Both the position numbers and the translations under genes were made by a program. Under the pieces are notes generated by a model that made no database searches, had not been told where the DNA came from, and worked only from the letters and a program-made list of their open reading frames with translations. Below, piece by piece: positions 29,455 to 37,774 of a stretch of DNA of 64,000 nucleotides (positions are counted from its first letter, which is position 1; every line of letters starts with the position of its first letter). The DNA lies in assembly GCF_023701695.1 (NCBI RefSeq), contig NZ_JAJOZC010000001.1, positions 1,240,001-1,304,000 of the forward strand. The letters are read 5' to 3'. Source of the DNA: Streptomyces sp. RKAG290 (GTDB lineage: Bacteria; Actinomycetota; Actinomycetes; Streptomycetales; Streptomycetaceae).

Positions 29455-30414
29455 ATGGCTCGTGTTCACCGTGTCGTCGTGCTCGCCCTGGACGGCGTGT
29501 ACCCCTTCGAGCTGGGCATCCCGAGCCGGGTCTTCGACGCGGCGGAGGGCCGGTACGAGGTCGTGACCTGCACCGTCGACGGGGCCCCGGTGCGTACCAA
29601 CTCCGATTTCTCGGTCACCGTCGAGCGGGGGGCGGAGGCCCTGGCCACGGCCGACACCGTGGTGATCCCGCCCTTCGACACCTCGCTCGTCACCCAGGAG
29701 GTACCGGCCTCGGTCACGGCGGCCCTCAAGTCCGTGCCGACGGGCGCGCGCATCGTGTCGATCTGCACGGGCGCCTTCGTCCTCGCCGCCGCCGGACTGC
29801 TGGACGGCCGGCCGGCCACCACGCACTGGGCACTCGCCCGCGCCTTCCGGGAGCGGTTCCCGCACATCGCACTCGATCCGGACGTCCTCTTCGTCGACGA
29901 CGGCGACGTGCTGACGTCGGCGGGCGCGGCCTCGGGCGTCGATGTCTGCCTGCACCTCGTGCGCAAGGACCACGGCAGCGACGTCGCCAACCGGGTCGCA
30001 CGCGCCTGCGTCGTGCCGCCGTGGCGGGACGGCGGGCAGGCCCAGTACATCGACCATCCGGTCCCCGAGAACGCCTCGAACGGCACGGCCGGCACCCGCC
30101 AGTGGGCACTGGAGCACCTGCACGAGCCCCTGAGCCTGACCGAGCTCGCCGACCACGCGCGGATGAGCCTGCGGACCTTCGCCCGCCGCTTCGGCGAGGA
30201 GGTCGGCATGAGCCCCGGCCGGTGGCTGATCCACCAGCGGGTCACGCGCGCCCGCCAGCTGCTCGAATCCACCGATCTCCCGGTGGACGACATCGCCGCC
30301 CGGGTCGGCTTCGGCACGGGCACCTCGCTGCGCCAGCACCTGCACGCGGTCATAGGCGTCTCGCCGCTCGCCTACCGGCGCACCTTCCGCGGGGTACCGG
30401 CCCAGATCCACTGA
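29455..30414 (+). CDS. GlxA-family transcriptional regulator (DJ-1/PfpI + AraC HTH)
   Basis: 319-aa regulator. The N-terminal class-I glutamine-amidotransferase-like (DJ-1/PfpI) domain (about 1-165) includes VSICTGAFVLAAAGLLDGRP with the nucleophile-elbow Cys. The C-terminal AraC double helix-turn-helix (about 215-312) has SLTELADHARMSLRTFARRF and DIAARVGFGTGTSLRQHL. Such proteins control divergently placed oxidoreductase genes. ATG 29455 has AGGA upstream. Confidence 0.88.
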   Translation: MARVHRVVVLALDGVYPFELGIPSRVFDAAEGRYEVVTCTVDGAPVRTNSDFSVTVERGAEALATADTVVIPPFDTSLVTQEVPASVTAALKSVPTGARIVSICTGAFVLAAAGLLDGRPATTHWALARAFRERFPHIALDPDVLFVDDGDVLTSAGAASGVDVCLHLVRKDHGSDVANRVARACVVPPWRDGGQAQYIDHPVPENASNGTAGTRQWALEHLHEPLSLTELADHARMSLRTFARRFGEEVGMSPGRWLIHQRVTRARQLLESTDLPVDDIAARVGFGTGTSLRQHLHAVIGVSPLAYRRTFRGVPAQIH

Positions 30415-30468
30415 CACGTCGGCACCACGGCCCCACCTGGAGAGGCCGGCACCACGTCGCCCCCGTCT

Positions 30469-33400
30469 CTAGCTGGTCACACAGGGTGGGTCGTACGGCA
30501 GCTTGAAGAGGTACCGGCTCCATTGCTGCCTGCTCAGGGCGCCTGAGCTCGCGGCGCAGATACGGCTGATGGCGGACTCGACCCTCAGGTCCCAGAGCGT
30601 GGCCACGCCGTCGTCGGTGGTGGCGGCCAGGGTGCGACCGTCCGGGCTGAACGCCAGGACAGCGACGAATCCGGTCTCCACGGTCAACGGCCGGCCGATG
30701 GGGGTGGGACGGTCGGGATCGGTGACGTTCCACAGGTTGATGGTGCCGCTGTCGGTGTGGCCGGCCGCGGCGAGGGTGTGCCCGTCCGGGCTGAACGCCA
30801 CCGACCACAGACTGCCGCCGGGCACGGTCAGGGGGCTGCCCCTGCGCGTGAGGTGGTGGGGATCGCCGGTATTCCACAGGGTGACGGTGCCGCGGCTGTT
30901 CCCGGTGGCGAGCGTGCGGCCGTCCGGGCTGAACGCCACCCAGGTGCGGGTGTCGGTCGGCTGGTCGATCGGCTCCCCGATACGGACCCCGGGGGCCGTC
31001 GTACTCCACAGTCCGACCTCGCCGTTGCTGCTGTCGCCGCCGGCCGCCAGCATCGTGCCGTCGGGGCTGAGCGCCAAGGATGCGACGGACTTCGTGTGTG
31101 AGTTGGAGACGCCGGGCTGGGTGACGGGGTGTGCGGGGTCGCTGATGTCCCAGACGACGATGCTGCCGACCGCGTTGTCACCGGCCGCGGCCAGGGTGTT
31201 GCCGTCGGGGCTGAACACCAGGGAGAAGATGAACCCGTTCGCCCCGGTGAGGGTCTCAGGGAGGGGAACAGGATGGCTGGGGTCGGCGGTGTTCCACAAC
31301 GTGACGTTGCCATCACTGTCGCCGGCGGCAAGCGTGCGCCCGTCCGGGCTGAACGCCACGGCGTCGACCGCGTCCTTGGGGCCGGTGAGCGGATCACCGT
31401 GGGGAGCGGGGTTGTCGGGGTCGGCGGTGTTCCACAGTGAGACGGTCATGTTCTGGTTCCCTGCGGCCAGCGTGCGCCCGTCGGGGCTGAACGCCACGGA
31501 TGCCACATTGCCGCCGGCGCCGATGATCCGGGTCGGCGGCAGATTCCACAGATCGACGTTGCCGTCACTGTTCCCGGCGGCGAGGGTGCGGCTGTCTGGG
31601 CTGAACACCACATCGGTGACCGTGTCGCCGGGACCGGTAAGCGGCCGGCCCAGAGGGCCGATGGCCCCGGGGTGCGTGACGTTCCACAAACGGATGGTGT
31701 GGTCGGCGCTGCCGGCCGCCAGGGTGTGACCGTCGGGGCTGAACGCCACCGACATGACGGGCTCGGCCGGACCCGTCAGCGGCTTGCCCAGGGGGGTGGG
31801 GTGGCCGGAGTCAGCGACCTTCCACAGGTGGACGTTGCCCTCTTTGGTTCCGGCGGCCAGGGTCCGGCCGTCCGGGCTGAACGCCAGGGAATGGACGGGG
31901 TGCCCGGCCTTCAGGGGACGGCCGCGGACGTGGTGGGCCGGGTCGGTGGTGTTCCACAGGGTGATGGTGCCGGCGCCGTCCTCGCATGCGGCGGCCAGGG
32001 TGTGCCCCCTGGGGCTGAACGCGATGCGGCGGGAGAAGACGTCGGGGCAGTCGAGGTTCAGGGGCGCTTTCGCGGGGCTGACGTCGTCGGGGTGGGTGAC
32101 GTTCCACAGGCTGACGAGTCCGGCGTGCCATCCGGCGGCCAGGGTACGGCCGTCGGGACTGAACGCCAGCGATTCGATCGAGGTCATGGCGTCCATGCCC
32201 TGAATGGCGGGACTCTCCGGCCTGCCGAGCAGGACGGGGTGGCTGGGGCTGGTCAGACTCCACAGGTCGACGAATCCGCCGGAACCGGCGTCGCCGTTGT
32301 GGATGGTGTGGCCGCCGACGGCCAGGACCTGGCCGTCCGGGCTGAACGCGAGCGACAGGATCGAATTGACGGAACGGTCCACTGGCACGGGTCGGCCCAG
32401 TACCACCGGCCGGCCGGGATCGGAGACGTCCCACAGCCGGACGAGGTTCTGGTCGACGTTGCCGGCCGCCAGCATGTGCCCGTCGGGGCTGTAGGCCACG
32501 GTGTACACGGCGCCGCGCGGGCCTGGAAGCCGGGTGGCCAGCGGGGTGTTCTGGGTCGTGATGAGCCGGGACGCCGCGTCGGGGGTCGGGTCCATCCGGT
32601 AGGAGGTCAGCGCGAGTTGGGCGGACAGCGAGGGATCGGTCGGGCCCAGTTGCACGGATGCGGACGTGACGGCGGCGTTGATGGCCTGGTCGCGGGAGTG
32701 CAGGGCCTGGGTGGCGGCGTCCCGGGCGTTGGCCTCCTGCCGGAAGGCGAACACCGCGGCCAGCGAGGCGACCACGGCCAGGGCGGTGATGGTGGCGACC
32801 GCGGCGCGCCGGAGCCGTTGCCCGCGCCGCTGGTGGTGCCGGGAGGCTGCCAGAAACACCCGGGCGGCGCCGCTGACTTCCGGCCCGTGCGTCTCGGCCC
32901 AGGCGAGCGCGGCCTCCAGGCGGTTGCCGCGATACAGCGCGGCTGCCTCCCGGCCGGCCTGTTCCCAGAGCGTGGCCGCGTCTTCCAGATCCTGTCGTAC
33001 GAGGTTCCCGCTGCGGTCGTGCTCGATCCAGTTCCGCAGCCGGGGCCAGGCGCGGATCAGTACCTCATGGGTCATCACCACCGTGTCCTGGTCCTGGGTC
33101 AGCAGCCGGCCACGGGTGAAGTCGTCCAGGACTCTGACGGCCGCATCCCGGTCCGGCGCGTGACGCAGCAACTCGTCGTACCGGACGCGCCGCCGGCTGT
33201 CGTCGGCGTCCCGTCCCACGATGACGAGCCGCAGGAACACCCACCGTGCGGCATCCTGGCAGGGCGGCGGCAGCGTGTCGTACAGCCTGTTCGCCGTGGT
33301 GGCGATGGCACCCTGGATGCCGCCGGTGACGCGGTACCCGTCCACGGTGAGCGTGTGGCCGTGGCGCTGCTGCCAGGTGGCCCGCAGCGCGTGTGCGAGC

Positions 33401-34359
33401 AGCGGCAGCCGGCCCGTGGTGCTCGTACCGACCGGCCCCCCGACCGTGCCCAGCTCCGTCAGCAGCACCTCGACCAGGCCGTCTTCCACGTCGAGGCCCA
33501 CGCTGCCGGCCGGGCGGCGGATCGCGTCCTTGAGTTCGCCCTCCGTCATCGGCTCCAGCAGGACCGGCCCGGCTCGGAGCGCCGCCCGGAGCTGCGGATG
33601 GGCCGTGCACGAGGCATAGAAGTCCGCGCGCACGCCCAGCACCACGACCGCCCCGCCCGTGGGCCGGGCCAGCCGGTCGAGCACGTCGATGAACCACTGC
33701 CGTTCGGTCTCGTCGCCGCAGGCCGTGAAGACCTCCTCGAACTGGTCGACCACGACGACCAGGCCCGTGGAGCGGGTCTCCCCGGCGGGCGCCGGATCGC
33801 CGGCTCCGGTGATCTCGCGCAGCTCGGCAAGGCACCGTGCGGGATCGGCCCGCCACGCAGGCGCCGTGCGCCGGGCGGTCTCGGCGTCGAGCCCGGCTGC
33901 GGCCGCCAGTGCCAGGGCCGGGGATGCCGTCGGGGTCAGCAGCAGCCGCGGCCAGGTGCTCGAGCCCGCCACCGGAAGCCGGCCGTCGTCCAGGGCCGGC
34001 AGTACCCCGGCCGCGAGCAGGGACGACTTCCCGGCCCCCGAGGGGCCGATCAGCACGAGCGGGCCGCCCTCACGCTTCCGTGCGTCCATCCGCTCACACA
34101 CGAGGTGAACCATGCGCTCACGGCCGTAGAACCACTGCTTGTACTCGTCGTCGAACGGGACCAAGCCCGGGTACGGGCACGGCACTTCGCCGGCGCCGGG
34201 GCCGGCCACGGTTCGGCGCCCCTCGTCACCGAGGCGAACGTGGAGGTCGCGGCCGGCCATGAAGGCGCTGCCGCCGCCGGTGACGCGGGCCTCCAGCCGT
34301 TTCGGCTGCCAGAGGGGCGGCTCCTCGGGGGGCGAGGTATCGGTGCTGCGCTCGGTCAC
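30469..34359 (-). CDS. Membrane STAND NTPase with 14 WD40 repeats and N-terminal homotypic motif
   Basis: 1296-aa protein. Order: the short motif ARVTGGGSAFMAGRDLHV (about 24-41), shared with two other proteins of the operon; a nSTAND1-type P-loop ATPase (about 62-440) with PYPGLVPFDDEYKQWFYGRE, Walker A GPSGAGKSS (105-113) and Walker B LVVVVDQFEE (200-209); a helical region; one TM segment (about 518-540); then 14 WD40 blades of the form VAFSPDGRTLAAG, enough for two seven-blade propellers. STAND/WD40 proteins are oligomerising sensor switches. GTG 34359 overlaps the previous stop (GTGA). Last gene of the four-gene operon. Ligand unknown. Confidence 0.85.
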   Translation of the reverse strand: MTERSTDTSPPEEPPLWQPKRLEARVTGGGSAFMAGRDLHVRLGDEGRRTVAGPGAGEVPCPYPGLVPFDDEYKQWFYGRERMVHLVCERMDARKREGGPLVLIGPSGAGKSSLLAAGVLPALDDGRLPVAGSSTWPRLLLTPTASPALALAAAAGLDAETARRTAPAWRADPARCLAELREITGAGDPAPAGETRSTGLVVVVDQFEEVFTACGDETERQWFIDVLDRLARPTGGAVVVLGVRADFYASCTAHPQLRAALRAGPVLLEPMTEGELKDAIRRPAGSVGLDVEDGLVEVLLTELGTVGGPVGTSTTGRLPLLAHALRATWQQRHGHTLTVDGYRVTGGIQGAIATTANRLYDTLPPPCQDAARWVFLRLVIVGRDADDSRRRVRYDELLRHAPDRDAAVRVLDDFTRGRLLTQDQDTVVMTHEVLIRAWPRLRNWIEHDRSGNLVRQDLEDAATLWEQAGREAAALYRGNRLEAALAWAETHGPEVSGAARVFLAASRHHQRRGQRLRRAAVATITALAVVASLAAVFAFRQEANARDAATQALHSRDQAINAAVTSASVQLGPTDPSLSAQLALTSYRMDPTPDAASRLITTQNTPLATRLPGPRGAVYTVAYSPDGHMLAAGNVDQNLVRLWDVSDPGRPVVLGRPVPVDRSVNSILSLAFSPDGQVLAVGGHTIHNGDAGSGGFVDLWSLTSPSHPVLLGRPESPAIQGMDAMTSIESLAFSPDGRTLAAGWHAGLVSLWNVTHPDDVSPAKAPLNLDCPDVFSRRIAFSPRGHTLAAACEDGAGTITLWNTTDPAHHVRGRPLKAGHPVHSLAFSPDGRTLAAGTKEGNVHLWKVADSGHPTPLGKPLTGPAEPVMSVAFSPDGHTLAAGSADHTIRLWNVTHPGAIGPLGRPLTGPGDTVTDVVFSPDSRTLAAGNSDGNVDLWNLPPTRIIGAGGNVASVAFSPDGRTLAAGNQNMTVSLWNTADPDNPAPHGDPLTGPKDAVDAVAFSPDGRTLAAGDSDGNVTLWNTADPSHPVPLPETLTGANGFIFSLVFSPDGNTLAAAGDNAVGSIVVWDISDPAHPVTQPGVSNSHTKSVASLALSPDGTMLAAGGDSSNGEVGLWSTTAPGVRIGEPIDQPTDTRTWVAFSPDGRTLATGNSRGTVTLWNTGDPHHLTRRGSPLTVPGGSLWSVAFSPDGHTLAAAGHTDSGTINLWNVTDPDRPTPIGRPLTVETGFVAVLAFSPDGRTLAATTDDGVATLWDLRVESAISRICAASSGALSRQQWSRYLFKLPYDPPCVTS

Positions 34360-34787
34360 GCCTGTCCGCCCCTGGTGACGGTCATGTCCCGGCCGGCCAG
34401 GAACGCGTCGCCGTCGGAAACATGCGCCTCCAGGGTCATCGAGCCCGTGATCTGCTGTTCCGGGGCTCCGGCAGTGCGCGGTTCGCCGCGGAGCAGCGCG
34501 CGCAGCTCGTCGACGGCGTCCGGCCGCGTGGCCATCAGCCGGATGATGCGGGCCTGCCACTCGGCGACCAGCAGTCGCTGGAGCTCCTCGCCGCCGCCCG
34601 TCTGCCGCGCCTGCAGCAACTCGCCGCGTGCATCGGTGAGTTCCTCCTCGACGCGCTCCGGGTGCGCGGACCGCCACAGCGCCAGGACCGAGGACTTGAC
34701 CGCGCCCCAGCCGTCCGTCGCCAGCAGATCAATCAGGCGGGCCGCGGCCGCCGATGCCAGACCGGCGAGTTCCACACTCGTCTCCAT
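34356..34787 (-). CDS. Small helical adaptor-like protein with C-terminal homotypic motif
   Basis: 143-aa protein. A helical domain (about 1-105) includes LATDGWGAVKSSVLALWR, AHPERVEEELTDARGELL, and a following helix pair. A C-terminal tail carries AHVSDGDAFLAGRDMTV (about 121-137), the motif also seen in the neighbouring STAND and TIR proteins. Similar helical proteins next to STAND NTPases are common in Streptomyces (recalled, unnamed). AAGGAGA precedes ATG 34787. Its stop overlaps the NTPase start, so the two are probably made in a fixed ratio. Proposed role: adaptor bridging through the shared motif (inference). Confidence 0.75.
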   Translation of the reverse strand: METSVELAGLASAAAARLIDLLATDGWGAVKSSVLALWRSAHPERVEEELTDARGELLQARQTGGGEELQRLLVAEWQARIIRLMATRPDAVDELRALLRGEPRTAGAPEQQITGSMTLEAHVSDGDAFLAGRDMTVTRGGQA

Positions 34788-34803
34788 GTCTTCTCCTTGT
34801 CTC

Positions 34804-37031
34804 CTACCGCCCGTGGGCCGCGATCGCGGTCATGGTCAGGTGGGAGGCGATGAACACGTGGTCGCCGCCCACCGTCCACATGAACCCCACGTCCGGCTGC
34901 CCGGGGTCCTTGTATCTCCACCGGGCCCTGCCGGTGGCCGCGTCGATGGCCCACAGCGTCTTGGCGCTGTCGGTGGCGAAGACGGTGTCGGCCGAGCACT
35001 GCGCGCTCCTGCCGGAAATCCTGGAGGCGGCGTTGAACAGGTTGGAAGTGCCCATATCGCTGGCCCCGTCGAGCGTCGCGACCCACTGGAGCGTGCCGTC
35101 GGCCGTGGCCAGGGCTGCAAGGTCGCTGCCGACCCCTACATAGACAGTCGCGCCGTCCGGGCTGGAGAACGGGGCGCCGATCTTGACCTGGTCCCCGTTC
35201 TTCGCGTCGAAGCGCTGATGCCACTTCTCGCTGCCGGTGGCCGCGTCGACGGCGAACAGCGTGTTGCCGCTGCCGCCGGCGAACAGGAACAGTCCGGCGG
35301 CGTAGCACGTCAGCGGCCAGCCGGTGGAGAAGTAGTACGAGCCGTGCGCGACGGATACCTTCCAGCCGCGGGCACCCTTCCTGCCGGCGTCGATCATCTG
35401 GACGCGGCCGGGTCTCTTACCCGGAACGGCCGAGGTGGCCAGCAGATGAGAACCGGAGGGCGGCACGAGCACGTTGTTGATGTCCGTGCCCTCGACCTGC
35501 CACAGTCTCTTGCCGGTCGAGGCGTTGAACGCACGGATGTAGCCGGTGGTCGGTGATTCGGCCGAGAACTTCCGGTCCAACTGAAGCACTTGCCCGCATA
35601 CGTAGACGGTGTTCCCCGCGACTGCCACATAGTTGCTCGGGTACATCGCCACATGCTTGCCGCCGCCGGGATCGATGTCGGCAAGGTCGGTCGCCCACTT
35701 CGCCTTCCCGCCGGCTGCGTCGAACGCCGCCAGGACGCCTGACTGACTCGGTGTGTCGCAGAGCAGGTAGAACACTCCGTCCGCGTACGCCGTCGGGTGC
35801 GTGAGGCTGCTCGTGCCGAAGTCCCTGGTCGTGTTCAGCTGGGGGAACACGGGTTTTCCGGTCGCGGCGTCCAGGAAGGACGTGGCCGTGCCCGTGACCA
35901 CCATGACCACCTTGTCGGACGCTTCCAGGCAGGTGGGGGCGTGCTTTCCGACGCCCGACCATGCCTTGACGGCGTCGGGCCCGGCCAGCACGGTCGGTTC
36001 CGGTTCGCCCGTCAAGGACGGCGACGCGGAGTGGGCGGACGAGGATCGCCCGCCTGACGGAGAGGCCGGCGGCGCGGCGGACCCGGGTCCGCCGGCCCGG
36101 CCGTCATGTGCCGGTGACGAGTCGCCGGAGACGGCGAGTGCCGCCGACAGTGACCGCCGACCACGGCCGCGCCCCCGGCCAGAGCGATGATCAGCTTCCG
36201 GCGGCTCACACCCGGGCCGGCAGCGATCTCCGGCGGCGGAGGAAGCGGGCCCCGGCCGCCACCCCCGGCGGATGCCGATCCCACGGCCGCGGTCGCGGCG
36301 GCCATGTCGGCGGTCACTGTCGGCGGCAGCCAACTGCCTTCCAGGGAAGGCATGTTCTGATGCTTCAGGTAGGCGACGAGTTGGTCCGCGGTGGGCCGGT
36401 CCGGCGGTTGCGGGTACAGGCAGCCGCCGATCACGTCGCGCAGCGACACGGGGAGGGCGCCCGTGTCCGGCTCGCCTCCGGAAGCCGCGAACAGCACGGT
36501 CGACCCGAGGTCGAACATGTCGTCCGTCGGTGAGGGTGCCGGACTCCCGGTGGCTGCCGCCATCGCCAGGACGGTGATGCGGGGGCCGTCCATGGTCAGC
36601 AGCACCGAGTCCGGGCTCACCTCGCCGTGGACGGTTCCGGCCGCGTGGAGTACGGCCAGCGCCCGGCCGAGGCCGTCGGCCAGCACTCGAAGAGCCGGTT
36701 CCGACAGCGGGCCGTGCCGGTCCACCACCTGCCGGAGCGGCAGTCCGGCGGTGAACCGGGTCGCCAGCCAGGGAACCGGCGCGTCGGCGTCGGCGTCCAC
36801 CACCGGTGTGAGGAAGGCACCGGACAGTGTCCGTGCCGCTTCGACGGCAGCTCGGAACCTGTCCCGGAACCCCGGGTCCGCGGCGAGTACGGGCCCTGCG
36901 ACCGTGACCGTGACGAGGAGCCCCTCGTCCGTGCGGGCCGCGAAGACCTCGCTCCCGCCGACCCTGCTCGGTCTTCCGAGCAGCGCGTACGGCCCGATCC
37001 GATGAGCGCCCTCTGCTCCGGGATGATCCAT
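34804..37031 (-). CDS. Pseudokinase-TM-PQQ beta-propeller protein, frame broken
   Basis: About 742 aa after restoring one base. The N-terminal Ser/Thr-kinase-like domain (about 10-230) lacks key residues: the Gly-loop is degenerate (LLGRPSRVGGSEVF), the beta3 Lys is absent (VTVTVAG), HRDLKPEN is HGEVSPDSV (135-143) and no DFG is present. A linker, a TM segment (about 280-300, LIIALAGGAAVVGG) and an extracytoplasmic PQQ-like propeller (about 330-742) with repeats such as AFDAAGGKAKWATDL and AIDAATGRARWRYK follow. The frame breaks at about 36150-36158. GAGGGGCGG precedes ATG 37031, 10 bp after the TIR gene. Probable sensor/scaffold with no kinase activity. Confidence 0.8.
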
Positions 37032-37041
37032 CGTCCGCCCC

Positions 37042-37650
37042 TCACGCCAGCCTGATCGTCTGATCACGGGCCGCCTGGTAGGCGCTGCCGCCGCCGGACA
37101 CATGGGCCGTCATGGTCATGGACGGTTCCGGATCGCCGGCCGGCGCTGTGCCGTGCCCGGGTTCGGCGGCGGGGCCGGTACCGGTATCGGGCAGGAGAGC
37201 GGTCAGCGCGTCGCCCAAGTGCGCCAGCCCGTCCGACAGATGGGTCTCCGGAACGCGGAGAAACTGCAGTCCCGCCAGCTCCGCGATCTCGGCCGGCAGC
37301 GCCGAGGCTTCGGGCAGCGGCGTCGCGTCGCCCAGAAGGACCGGGACGACGCGGTTTCCCGCCCGCAGGGCTGTCGCGATCTCCAGGCGGACCCAGTCGT
37401 GATCCCGGTCCAGGAGCCGCACACCGTCCTCGCCCCGCGCGTCGAGCCACCCCGGCCCGATCAGTACGCACATGAGCTCGCACTCGGCGGCCTGCCGCCG
37501 CAGGATCTCGGCGAAATCGGCCCCCGGCGGTATCGACCGGCCCGACTTGAAGATCTCGTCGGCACCTAAGCGGTCGGACAGCGCGCGGTAGACGCGGTCT
37601 CGCATCCACCGGGAGTCCGGTTTGCGAAAGCTGAGGAAGATACGCGGCAC
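37042..37650 (-). CDS. TIR-domain protein with C-terminal homotypic motif
   Basis: 202-aa protein. The TIR domain (about 1-152) starts PRIFLSFRKPDSRWMRDRVY, with FKSGRSIPPGADF, CVLIGPGWL and DHDWVRLEIATAL, whose E90 sits where NAD+-cleaving TIRs have the catalytic Glu. A flexible Gly/Pro-rich linker (153-178) leads to the tail motif AHVSGGGSAYQAARDQTI (182-199), nearly the same as in the STAND and adaptor proteins. First gene of the leftward operon; GTG 37650 is preceded by a GGGGG ribosome-binding site. Likely effector (NADase or signal producer) recruited by motif-motif contact; activity is inferred, not shown. Confidence 0.85.
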   Translation of the reverse strand: MPRIFLSFRKPDSRWMRDRVYRALSDRLGADEIFKSGRSIPPGADFAEILRRQAAECELMCVLIGPGWLDARGEDGVRLLDRDHDWVRLEIATALRAGNRVVPVLLGDATPLPEASALPAEIAELAGLQFLRVPETHLSDGLAHLGDALTALLPDTGTGPAAEPGHGTAPAGDPEPSMTMTAHVSGGGSAYQAARDQTIRLA

Positions 37651-37722
37651 AATTGCCCCCTCTCTGGCGAGCGTTGACGTCAGGGATCGTGCTCACCCTA
37701 GGGGCGGCTTACGCGCTCGGCG

Positions 37723-37746
37723 GCTATTCGCCGGGGATTGAATAGC
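37723..37746. promoter_or_regulatory. Inverted repeat GCTATTC-N10-GAATAGC, candidate operator
   Basis: Perfect 7-bp arms with a 10-bp spacer in the 124-bp gap between the TIR operon and the divergent XRE regulator gene, 28 bp before the regulator start. AT-richer than its surroundings. Plausible operator of the adjacent regulator. Confidence 0.5.
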
Positions 37747-37774
37747 GGCCGCAAGGCTCCGTACGCTGGCGGGT

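Noticed and set aside
31672..35556. Very long plus-strand open frame (about 1290 codons) opposite the STAND and PQQ genes
   Set aside because: It is a mirror of the GC-rich repeated WD40/PQQ coding DNA on the other strand; the translation is low-complexity with no domain, and the minus-strand proteins are clearly real.
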